Positions 11,349-22,400 of a stretch of DNA of 64,000 bases are shown piece after piece. The stretch is from Carnegiea gigantea (Eukaryota; Streptophyta; Magnoliopsida; Caryophyllales; Cactaceae), in contig JAKOGI010001956.1 of assembly GCA_029747015.1 (NCBI GenBank), positions 1 to 64,000 on the forward strand, read 5' to 3'. Position 1 is the first letter of the stretch; the number at the start of each line of letters is the position of its first letter. Under the pieces are notes generated by a model. The model worked only from the letters and a program-made list of their open reading frames with translations, made no database searches and had not been told where the DNA came from. Position numbers and translations under genes: made by a program.

Positions 11349-13069
11349 GGTCTCAAGTTTTACCATTACTAGCTTTTGAAAAAAAGGGATTGGTGGTCTA
11401 CATGGCTCCAAGGACTTGGCATTACAACTCTTATCCTTTGGACTCTCCTGCACATCACTGTCTTTGGAATCTTCACCTTTAACCTCTACCTCCTCTCCAT
11501 CTTCACCTTCTCATCATCCTCTAACAAAACACCCTTTGAACCCTCCAATATTCTTCTACTCCTCAAGGTTATGGCACTCAAGTGCTCTCTGGGATTTTCC
11601 TTGGCTTTTCCTGATAAGAGGTCTTAGGATGAGGAAAGTTGTTTCACTTATTAAGCAAGCTTGGCTAATTGGATTTTAATTAATTTACTAAAGGTGGACA
11701 TGGTATTAAACTTCTTGTTACATTGTTTCATAGACTCATTAAAAGCTACATTTTACTTTGTTTGACATTGAACAAAGTCTTCCTTGAGGCTTTTAAGTTG
11801 ATTTTGGTGTGGTGGTGGATTAATCAAGGGCGGATCCATGAAGGGGTCAATGTTGTCCATGAACACTATTTGCCCAAAAACATTCTTTAGTATTTTTGTA
11901 TGAGCCGAAGTTCGTTTTCTCTCATGATAAGCATTGGCCACCGATTAAAAATGATAGAAATATCATAGTGAAAGCCCAAAAGCAATTGGCTTGTCCAGAT
12001 TTGGATTGGTTTTTGTGTAAGTTTGAGCATTTTCTACTAACACAATGATACATTAAAATGCTCTGATGCTCATGATTTCTCTCACGTTGTCACGCTAAAT
12101 AGACAAGTCAAATCCACCTTCCACCCTTTCTCTCTCAAACTTGTCATTGTCAACCATCTTCACTTCCCACGTGGCAACAATATTTGCCTCCTCAAAGTGT
12201 CTTGCATCATTAATAAATGTAGACAATTAACAAAGGGGTTTTTTTTGGTTTGAAATATAAACATAAAAGAAAAGATTATAATATCCTAAACTATCAACTT
12301 AGGTTAAGATGAAAATTATGAGAATACTATTTTTATTATTTTTTTTCCTGCATAAGAATCTAATGGACATAACCATAAAATGATTATGAAAAATTACGTA
12401 CTTTGAGAAACATAGCTACATATTTTTCTGGAAATATACTAAGCAGTATTTTATAAGGCAAAAAATTACTATATGAGACATTCTAGTGGTTTAACGTATG
12501 GATACCGTTGGCTAAACTTTTTGAATCTACCACTAGGATTAAATGGGGCGCTAAATTGGTGATGGAAAGGCTAGGGAATCTTTTGTAGAGGTGGTTTAGG
12601 TTCTTAGTTCCTACAAGTGAGGTTTGAATAATTTTCACACCCAGGTTGGAGGTTTTCAAGTACGGATTATTTAATGGAATGAGGCGAAGTGGTCGTTTGG
12701 ATCTTCTATAGGGACCCTCCAAATTGATCTTGTTAGATGAGTGTGATGAATGTCGGGCTTATCAAAAAGTTGTTAGCTTCAACCACAGGCCTAACAATGC
12801 TAGGTCTCACTCCACTAGCATTTGGCATCAGAAACTTCTTGAGTCATATTGCATTTGGGTCTATCATTATACTTCAATTTCGAGGTCAATGGGAGCTAGA
12901 TTGACCGCACTTTGACTGCCCCTGTACATACACTAAAGGCACTACCAAGAGTAGTAAAGCAAATTCGAGCAAATGGCAATCAAGTAGATTAAGGAGGAAA
13001 GCATAACAAAAACAACAATCCTATCCTCAAACGTTCTAAACTAACTTTGATATTAAAAATACACTGATC
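11349..13069. other. Unclassified repeat-like DNA between LTR elements
   Basis: No gene recognised. The region carries a few short open frames on both strands (for example 11376..11627 + and 12483..12722 -) without known domains. Its position next to the primer site at 13070..13087 suggests at least the right part is the decayed interior of a minus-strand LTR element. Confidence 0.45.
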
Positions 13070-13087
13070 TCTCTGGCACTGGTGCCA
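13070..13087 (-). other. Primer binding site, tRNA-Asp type, element C
   Basis: The minus strand reads TGGCACCAGTGCCAGAGA, 13 of 18 matches to the tRNA-Asp primer site. It follows an LTR ending in TATCA, as expected for the left interior edge of a minus-strand element. Confidence 0.6.
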
Positions 13088-13093
13088 CAAACT

Positions 13094-14650
13094 TGATAGG
13101 GACTTCTGAAGTTCCAAATTTGTTATCGTAATTATAAGATTGTTTATCATAGTAATTGAGGTCATTCAAGGATTTCAAATGATTTAGCTAATTAGAATAA
13201 TTTAATCTAGGTGATTGATTTTGAAAAGAGAATAAAAGCTAGGCTAATCTAACAAAGCAAATAAGTGAGATTGAAATCAAGTTTTAAGAACCATGGATTG
13301 GGATTAGATCATTATAATATCATTTTATTAAGCTATAATTGCTATCCTTCCTAGCTAATAGATGAACGGCGGGTGATCAATTGCACCATTAACGCTCACT
13401 AGAGCCCTCCCTCAAAGCTCATGAGCTAGTCTAGTTGGTCAATGGACCTATTTTCATGGGGGTGAAAAATTTGACAATCAATGGAGCCAGCCAATATGTA
13501 GACTATTTTCGTGTCTTAATATCAACCATTTTGTATTGTCCACATCCACAAATAGTCTACCTTTCAACATAATCTTTTACCTAAGAGTCAAGATGAAAGT
13601 GCTACTTTAAGCATTTTATCAAACATTTATGGGCACAGATGGATGTCATGCATCAACTAAGTTAAATAAATGCCAATGCAAACTCAATAATGCATAATGA
13701 GAGCTAGCCTTAACTAAAGACCTCTTTCAAACCACTAATCATCGTGGATTCAAATAAACAATCATATCCAAGTATAAACATGATAGCAAGTAAATAAACT
13801 AAAGAGAGATAAGGGGGTGAGAAAAATCTTATGCTTAATTAATGGAAAGGATGAACAATTTTCAAATCCACAGTTTTATGTTGAAGTTCGCTGGGGGAAA
13901 AAGGATGTCGTCCACTAGAATGGAGGTAGTTTGTGTTAATTGTTAAGAAAGTTTGTGATTAATGCTATTAATCTAACCCATCTACAAAGGGAAGAACTCA
14001 GCTAACCTCTAATAGTCTACCTAAGAAACACAAATTAGTACAAATAAAACTACAACTATATCTTCTATTGGACTATTCCACATTTAAATAGGACAATTAA
14101 GCTGACTACGACATAGAATTGAACACATCAAAGCATAACACAAAAACACAAGGTGATCAATAGGCACGATATGGCTTCAACAACCAAAATTTCTTCCTCA
14201 AAATGTGATTACCACTGCAGAAGAACAACCTAGATATCTACTACTAACTATCCAAAACCAAAGCAATGAAAAAAGGCATGAAAAGATGATACCAATGAAA
14301 AGTATGATCATCAACTGCTAGATTTTTGCTTGATATTGCTTATCTACTCTTCTAAGTAGTCCCAATTGCAAAACTAACTTCTAACGACTTTTTAGTGTGG
14401 ATTTTTGAGCTAAAAGATATAGAAACTAAAAAAGGGGAAGTAAAAAAAGAGAATGAAATAAGGAAGACAAAAGGGTGATTGAGATTGTGAAAGGAAGATT
14501 AAAAACTTTAACCTCCTATAAGTAAGTTTTTAATCTCCCCACACCCTCTTTCTTACCAAAAGGCATAATTTTAGGGGTGCTTTCTATGACTAAAAATAGA
14601 GTATTATTGGTGATCTTAGATAAATAAAGTTGAGAGAAGTAATAACTAAG
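13094..14650 (-). repeat. Decayed LTR of element C
   Basis: Starts (plus strand) at TGATAGGG beside the primer site. It shows ordered similarity to the LTRs of element A: GATCAATTGCACCA, GCTCACTAGAGCCCTC and ATTTTCATGG occur in the same order and orientation. The right boundary is approximate because the U3 part is not alignable by eye. No second LTR was found. Confidence 0.6.
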
Positions 14651-14977
14651 TGAAAGGCATTCGAAGAAATCAAAAGCTAATTCAAAGACTTAATTTTTCA
14701 TTACTTGAATAAGCGAGGCTACAAGAGACTTAGAGACAGAAAACGCGTGAGTTTTAGATTCAACTCATTGCAAGCAAAATAAATCCCTAGATGTTTTTAA
14801 TTGGCATATTTCTCTCTTTATAATCAGCTATTTACGTAGCTTAGTTTACCACTCTTCAAACATCAACTTGGCTTAGCATTTTAATAAGACAAAACTCGAT
14901 AGATTGCATGATCATTGTCGAAATGAAACTTGAATTTACTATAACGCCCTGTGCACTCGCTATAGTGAACAAGTTTT

Positions 14978-14995
14978 TGGTGCAATTACAGAGGA
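14978..14995 (+). other. Primer binding site-like motif on plus strand, element D
   Basis: TGGTGCAATTACAGAGGA, 12 of 18 matches to the tRNA-Asp primer site. It is preceded by AAGTTTT and by an LTR-like end GAACA at 14967-14971. It implies a plus-strand LTR ending at about 14971 and an interior cut off by the next element near 15100. Confidence 0.45.
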
Positions 14996-14999
14996 ATCA

Positions 15000-16460
15000 A
15001 GTTGTCAAACATTGACAAATCCTTATAAGATCCACTAAGATTTTTTCCTTTTCCATTTTGATCACTTGCATAGTGTTTCTGCTTGTGCTTGTGCTTATAC
15101 GATCTTTGTCATTTTATGTGAAGCCTTATCCCATTCAAACCCAATTTGAAATAAAGAGTACTTTCTACTTATAGAGGAAGAGGTTAAAAGTAGAGAAGCA
15201 AAAGCATAATGCCAGTGAGACCACGCCAAAGATGGCCAGTGGACGAAAAACACAAAGAAAGACTATTTAGGATTTCATCACCCTAGGGGTTCAAAGTATC
15301 AATTCAAGCATCATCCATCTTGATATCAAGACCCACAATTTTGATTTCAAACCAGCCCTTATCATAATGATGCAATAATCCCAATTGAAAGAAGGGTCTA
15401 AAAATAAGGGAGAAGATGGTTGAGAGAAAGAAAAGAGGGTAATCGTCCCGGCTGGGCCTCAGGATTCCTGGAACTGGACAAGCCCATCAGAGAGAAGAGG
15501 GATGAGAGGGAAAAGATGGACCGCAGTTCTGGGCCTCTGGGCTTGGTTCTTTCTTCTCTTCCTTTTTCTTTCTTGACTTGATCCAATCTTTGAGTTAATC
15601 GCTTATTTGTTCCAAATTTTCCAATTCTTACAAAATAAATAAAATAATATTAAAATCATAATTCAATAATTTATTTCAAGCAAATAATAGATAATAAAAG
15701 GGTATAAAAGATCATAATTTATAGTTGAACATCTACCTATACAAGCAAGCATCAGCTGAGCAATTCCTCTCCATTTTCTCCTCTTTTCTCTTTGGTTTTT
15801 TATGCTTTCATATTATCATTGATTTTTATGTTAAGCTTTGGATTGTTAATCTTGAAATTAAGTTTAATTCTTGTGAATGAATCAATTCTTGTTTTGATCT
15901 AAAAGTGTTGTGGATTTGTTGAGTTTATTCTATTGAATATTAGACGTTGATTTGCTAGTAGAAAACTTGATCAATTTCTTATTTGTTTTAGACATTTGGC
16001 GAAGGACTGAAAGGCGAAACTAAATGTTAGAAAAATAAGATTCGACTTAAGTGTGTGGAATCTTGAGAAAGACTCACTATTTAAGAAACTCCTAAATTTG
16101 ATAATCGCATTCTTAATGACCTTAGATTAATCAAAAACCCTTAAGAGATAGTAGTTAATTAGATTTAAGAATTTCATTCCACCTTGAAAGACATGTTGGA
16201 TAATTCGATTATCGGTTTTGGAATTATCCATCTGAAGAAAAGGCGCTTGATTAATTTTTGAGTTGAAAAATTGCTTGATTTGAATAAATTCTTTGATTAT
16301 TTATCCATTAGATTAGATCATAGATTAGTTTAGTTTCAAACCTCAAATTTCGATTCGCTTAGCCTATCCTTAAAGGGATAAAGCCCAGTAGATCAACCTA
16401 ATCCTTGAGGGAGATGATCTTGATTTGGTACTGGGCCACTATGCGCTTATGGCCTTGTTA
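15000..16460 (+). repeat. Presumed 5' LTR of element B, left edge unresolved
   Basis: Lies directly upstream of the primer site at 16467..16484. No exact LTR partner was found in the window, so the extent is inferred. The open frame at 15398..15586 (-) has no domain. Confidence 0.4.
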
Positions 16461-16466
16461 AGTTTT

Positions 16467-16484
16467 CGATGTCGCTGCCGGGGC
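16467..16484 (+). other. Primer binding site, tRNA-Asp type, element B
   Basis: The best-preserved 3' half of the four primer sites seen here: GCTGCCGGGG, with 12 of 18 matches overall. Confidence 0.65.
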
Positions 16485-16634
16485 TAGTGTCGAATATTAG
16501 GTTTTTCTTAATAGGTTTGACTAAGCATTTTGTTTTTCTTTGAAAAAAAACCAAAAAAAATTTGAAAATTAAGCAAATAAAAAAATTTTGAAAGAAAAAC
16601 AATGATTGCAATTTTCAATTTTTCCTAATTTGAG

Positions 16635-17696
16635 CATGAATTAATTTGGAGGTATTTTAAGCATTTGGATGCTTTTCTTACTCAATGTGGTTATTATATA
16701 GGTAAATGGGAAATTTTAAACATTGTTGATGTGAGTGTGAATAGTAAACCCCAAGCTCTTTTAGGATATTCGGGTTTTTATGGTAAAAGTGTTGATGAAG
16801 GATGATATTTGCTTGAGTGGATCACTTGGGATTCATTTGAATTTGAGAAGGCTAATCGTATTTCTAGATATTCATGCTTTGATCCTTGTGTATTTTATGC
16901 TAGATCTTATTATGCTCCTTTTTTGTGTTACTTGTGTAGTTCTTCTAACCTTGAAACTAATTTGTGTCCTTATTGTGCGTGCTATGCTCAACCTGACTTT
17001 ACATCACCTAGGGATAATACCGATATTGTCCTGACCTTACCTGATTTATCCGTCCCTTTAGCTCAGGGCATGGGGCTCGAGGCGAGTGAGCCTTTTGGGG
17101 TAGTTGATATGTTTCGTATTGTCGATGCATGTTTCGAGTCGGAAGATACTTTAGATGATGTGTATGATCTAGATAAGACTCCTTTGGAGGGGTCACGTGA
17201 TGTTTTATGCATGAGGAGTCTCCTAGCCTTGGTTGTGCTAATGTTCTCCCTAATTCCCTTGATCATTCCCATGTTTCACTTATTTATCATTACCCTCTTC
17301 TTGCCCTGAGTGTTACATTGACACGTCACTAATAATCCCATGATTTGTAATACTAATGTTGATTTGGGTTATGAGGATAACATGTTTAGTATGCTTAGTA
17401 GGAATGTTAATAATTTTTTGTCTCTATGTTACTTAAGAGGGTATGAACCCTTCATTCAGCCTTATTGTCTACGCTTAGAGGACTTTCCTAAGAAAATTAT
17501 GTTAAATATGTTCTTTCATCCTTACTATGATTTTTCTAAGGCCTTTGATAATATTAAGAAGATACTTATTATCTTTGGTGTGATTTTGGCTATTGCCTCT
17601 TACCTTGTGTTTTCTGAACTATGGTCCCAGGGGTTTGATAAGCTTCTGTGTGTTTTGACGACATCTAATTTGATGGGTCGTGTCTTGAAGTTATGA
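16635..17696 (+). pseudogene. Gag-like conserved ORF of element B, broken
   Basis: The frame opens near 16635 with a WRYFKHLDAFLTQ.GYY segment, has a stop near 16805, then runs through W..WDSFEFEKAN. A Cys cluster follows (C-Y-L-C ... C-P-Y-C), in which the expected His of a zinc knuckle is replaced by Gln. After a frameshift near 17310 comes the block RGYEP..PY..R.ED..KKI....FF....FS.AFD..KK (about 17430-17580). That block is homologous to the minus-strand frame of element A. No pol domain follows. The two copies share protein-level similarity despite nucleotide decay, which suggests past selection on the protein. Confidence 0.65.
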
Positions 17697-19350
17697 TGGA
17701 GTGGCTAATGCTCCATTTGCCCCATTTGCAAGGAGTCTTAGCTTAGGTGTACCCAGCACCTAACCTAATGAGATCCTTATATTTTGTTTTCTCTTAGGTT
17801 AAGTGGCTGATACTCCAAATGAAAGAATTTGGAGCTCAAAATATATGTTTGATTTTCTTTTAATCTTTCTCACTAAGTAACCAAGTTTCAATCAAAACCG
17901 TTGAAATTATTTTAATGGCTAAAATGTCAACTGAATTGTTTTAGTAGCAAAAAATGTTAACTGAATTGTCGTAGTAGAGATAAATATTAATGAAATGAAA
18001 AAATTCGGAACTCAAAATTTAGATTTGAATTTCTTTTAACATTTCGTATCAGATATTCAAATCTTGATTCGAACCATTGACGTTGAATTTTCCTCCTAAC
18101 TTTTGACGCACCATATCGTCTAACTCCTTACTTGTAGTTATAAATATTGGATTGTAAATATACAAATTCATGGATACCCATGGATAATAACCCATTTGGA
18201 TAGTACCCATGTGGGTACTACCGATATGGGTAGTACCCATATGAATAGCACAAGTTATAAATTGGGTACGGGTTGTTTAAAATTTTTTTGGGTAAAATGT
18301 AGACATGGGCATACCCTACCCATAGCCTCCCAATACACATCCCTACATGGAACCACAAATAAATACTACACTTCGGCAATTCAAAATAGGAGTAGCACCA
18401 ATCATATATTGTCTCAAGTAAGAAACCCAGCCTTACTTGTGGTATCTCCAAAGTTCAAATACTTCTTTGCGAATATCCTCTACTTTCTGCTTCCAACGTT
18501 ACAAATGGAGCCATCGGTTTTCCTTGGCGTTTCCTAGATTACTTCCAAATTCACCGCATGCCATCCATGGGGAAACCCAATAATGTTGATAAGGGACTAC
18601 GTAACAGCATTTGGATTACAAAGGAAGCGAATTAGGAGTAAAGGAAAAGGTCAGCTCAATTTTTGAGATTTCATAGCATCACACCGGAAAAGAATTTTTT
18701 TTTTTTTTTTTGTGGGGGGATCAAAACACACTCAAAAGATAAACTGTGGAAAGACCAGTGCATATTATTTTCCAATTGTCAGCGAGATATATCATGACGT
18801 ACAATACATAAGCCTTAATGTCCCTGCTAATAACTGCATCAGATTAAAAAAAATACAAATAAATATTATTTTGATCATTCCAAAGAATTCATCATTGAGA
18901 AGATCACAACATTGCTTATTCTTCAAAACTGCATCGATGAACTAATCCAAAATCAGTGCTTTGTTCCAATTATTGTACGGAAACCCTGTGAAGTTTCGCA
19001 TGACTACGTGCTCAGGTTGCGAAGATTCTGCATCCTTTGTACGTAAAACACGCAGTGTCTTCACAAAGAGCCCTGTGAATGGTAGTAATTTCTTTAATAG
19101 AAGAAAGTGAAAAATTCAGTAAGAATAAAGCTTTGTTCCATATACATTGCGTATATTACCATGACGAAGAAAATTTTGGAGGACACTCATCAGAAATCAG
19201 TATTGCCGAAAATATGGCAATAGGCCAATAGCATTTCAAACGCCTCCCCCCCCCCCCCCAAAAAAGCAACGAAAAAAAGCCCACCTAGAAGTGAGACAGA
19301 ACGAAAGACCAAAATAAAGAACAGATGGGATGAAGGAGCAGATGGTAACC
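17697..19350. other. Spacer between element B and the TPC1 stop codon
   Basis: No gene recognised. Contains a hAT-like TACCCAT/ATGGGTA block (about 18173-18345), a T run at 18699-18713, and C14A6 at 19246-19265. The last would be T6G14 in the TPC1 3' untranslated region if transcription extends that far. No clear poly(A) signal was assigned. Confidence 0.5.
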
Positions 19351-19438
19351 CTATGCATTCGAGGCCTCCGATTTTTCCAGCTCCGAACTCAAAATATGAT
19401 GAAGGAGAATGTCTACTCTTTGGCTCCGTGTCTTAGAA
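19351..19438 (-). CDS. TPC1: TPC1 exon 23 (last coding exon)
   Basis: 88 bp, codons 707-735 plus [23 protein letters not shown] matches the conserved C-terminal tail of plant TPC1. Confidence 0.95.
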
Positions 19439-22400
19439 CTGAAACATACGAGCAGTACTTTGAGCTTCTGATCAGGAGTTTTCTAGTTTCCAGGACAAAC
19501 TAGTTGATGAGAGTACTTACCCAATACCTCGACGTCGATCTCTTCTGTCTTCTTCCTGAAGACAGGAAAAAGAATTGTAATTCACTTCAATTAATGGAGC
19601 AATGGAATAAGCAGGCAAAGAAACAAAAAATCAGGTTACAATGAATGGTGTATGTACACTATGGTACCATTCATAGTCTAAACAAGATTACAAAGCAGAA
19701 GAAATTTGTTTTCCTTTTCCTTTCTTACACCGCCAAGAAAAGTACAGGGACTTGAAGGCAAAAACTACAACAAGGGATCACTTTTGAAATCATGTCGATC
19801 ACCATAAGGGAACTCACCTCTACCATGTCCATATGGACCATACCTCATGTTCAACACAGCAAAATAGTAGATATCCTCCTCAAGGTAACAAAGTTCTTTA
19901 TGAGAAAAGAAATGATATTTACAGTCAACATAGGAAAGCATCGCTTATTGTCCTCCTTCCCTAAGGAACACACACTTACAAACACCCACACTCACGTAGA
20001 CAAGAGTGGATGCAAAGATAGCATCATACTAAAGGAATAATATATTCGAAATAGATACTATCCCGGAAAATTAACATCAAAGAATACTAAAAGTCCTCGT
20101 TATCCATAAAAGGTCTTTTTTTCAGATAATCTTTTACGCATTGAAGAGGTGTGGAAAAGATTCTTCTGTTCTTCTCTCGCCAAATGCTCTGACATATCAC
20201 CCATTATCCACAAAAAGGCATCACCAAAGCATCTCTCAATATCACGTCAACAAAGTCAAGATGAAATGGACTTCAAGCTGACAACCGATTTTGAAACCTA
20301 CTTTAATTACTTTGACTTACTAGTTTGGATAGAGACAAGTACATTAACGGCAAGTACACAGAATGGATCTCCTACGGGCCAAGATTGAGGACGTCAAACG
20401 ATGCATTGGAATCATACAACTATCCTGCCAATTTCCAGGCACCCGAAAAAACACTTAGATAGTACACTAAGGAAAATGATATTTAAAACATCCTCTACTG
20501 CCTGCATTAGGGGTAGCAAGCAAGTGATAGTATAAAATCTAGGGTCCCATGGATACTCAATTTGCTATTCAGGGCTTCAGGCAAAGCTGTATATCATCTA
20601 ACATGGGGGCCCATATCTTACTTCCGTAGAAGACTAGAGTATCAATTTGTTTTCCGAATTTTGGATTCTGAATCAACACAACTCCTCGGTAAAAACAGTA
20701 TATATGTTGGTTACTCCTGAGCAAAACTACAGAAGCAGATTGGTCAAAGGACACAACTGAAACAGTGAAGCACTCATACTCTCAAACCATTTCCAGAACA
20801 CGTTAGCATCTGCATGTTTCTTGTACAATACAAGAATTCATAGAATTACCTAGATTGTATCACTGAAAAGCGAAAATAGCAACTGTTTTGATTACTAATC
20901 TCAAAATGTGTTTCATTGGCCCTGTCCCTCCCCCTTTCTCCCTCACTTTCTATGAGGTTGGGGAGTGGCAGCAAAATATGTCGACTCCACCTTGATGAAC
21001 CCAATTTTAGTTCAAACCCAAATTGTCCATCAGTACAAATACGTATGTCATCTAGTGGGTATATACTGTGTAAGCACCTGACAAAATACTTCTCCTCCCC
21101 AACAGAAATCTGCCAACCGGTGGCGTCCAAGCATTTCGTAACGTATTCAACCTCGCACTTAAGTAGTCAACACTAAAAAAAAGCTATATCCCAAAAATTC
21201 AGAGCAAAAACATTTCCAAAAGTAGAAAGAATTGATCAAGTACTGAAATAGTGACAAAAGCAGCTCATGCATGAGTGATGTAGTTGCCCAGTTATTGTAG
21301 GCAAAAATGCATAGGAACGGAAAGCTCGGTATGTAGTTGTCAATGATTTAGGTACTTTGTTTCCTTCTTTCATTTTGATTTTTGAAAACGTGTAGAACAA
21401 TGTAAGTAAGCTAAAATTTTGGGGAGGGGCAACAATAGCTCTCTATGAATCAGTTATTCAGCTGTCTTCGCTTAAGGTTTGTGAGTGCAAATCCCACTAC
21501 GGGGCATTTTTAAGAAGGCTTCCCTTTTATTCCCTTCTCCTCTCTCCCTCCTAAGCCCTTCCCGACTAACATGTCCGCAAGTGTGCTGGGGCCCCTTAAG
21601 ATGGCTTATCATACTTACCACCCCAAAAAAAAAAGAAAAATAAAAGAAAAGAGGAGGAGAAGAATAAGGGAGGGGGGGAATCCAACATCTAGTCCACTAA
21701 AAAAGATCATAGGCCTTGGAATATCAACATCCCCATCAGCAAACCAAAGATAATTATAAAGTGTGATCACCATCAGCCCGATAATCTCCACCACCAACGG
21801 CCCCCTGCCCCCCACTCCAAGTGAAAAGGGGAGCATATATCACATCAATCAACCTGATCATTTAAATCTAATAAGATGATTCACATGGTTATGTATATAA
21901 TCCTTATAATCCCTGCCAGTTTAAAACAAATACTTCTATTTGAACTTCAATTCCACAGCACAGCTCTTGTTTGCCCTCAGAAAAAGTAGCGTCACAAAAG
22001 CTTAATTACAAAATCTATTGAGTATAACTTGAGTTAGGCTCTTCAACTCAAAAACTATATATTCTCTCAGCTGAATGCATGGCTACTATACTTTTTCGCT
22101 ATATAACTCTTCACTACAGCATTTGTGCCAATAGTTCGCTCACATACGGACTGTAACTAACCAAATAGCTGACTACCAAGCAACAGAATAGGCAGCTTAA
22201 ATAGGCAATGAGTATGCAGGCCAAGTTATCAGTATCTTTACACTCATACAAATGGCACTGCATGTATAGCACCCCCCCCCCCCAAAAAAAAGAAGGAAAT
22301 AAAAAATATAACTCCTATCCCCAGGGGGGGGGGGGAAACCCTCCCATTTACAAGAAATGTCTCTATGCTCTCACAGTATCTGCCTCTCATCTTATGTGCT

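Noticed and set aside
12483..12915. Adjacent frames at 12483..12722 (-) and 12724..12915 (+) as genes
   Set aside because: Short, no domain, and next to decayed LTR sequence; likely repeat-derived.
18919..19090. Open minus-strand stretch just downstream of the TPC1 stop
   Set aside because: Lies beyond a TAG that ends the conserved C-terminus; no family match and no start context. Probably 3' untranslated or intergenic DNA.
20846..21176. Possible extra exon or embedded gene in TPC1 intron 21 (minus frame with a VGEEKYFVR segment, or the plus frame)
   Set aside because: It does not match TPC1, whose frame is already complete without it, and I recognise no other family. Protein search would settle it.
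21421..21500. Possible tRNA-derived SINE with a B-box-like motif
   Set aside because: The match to the Pol III B box is weak and no A box at the right spacing was found.
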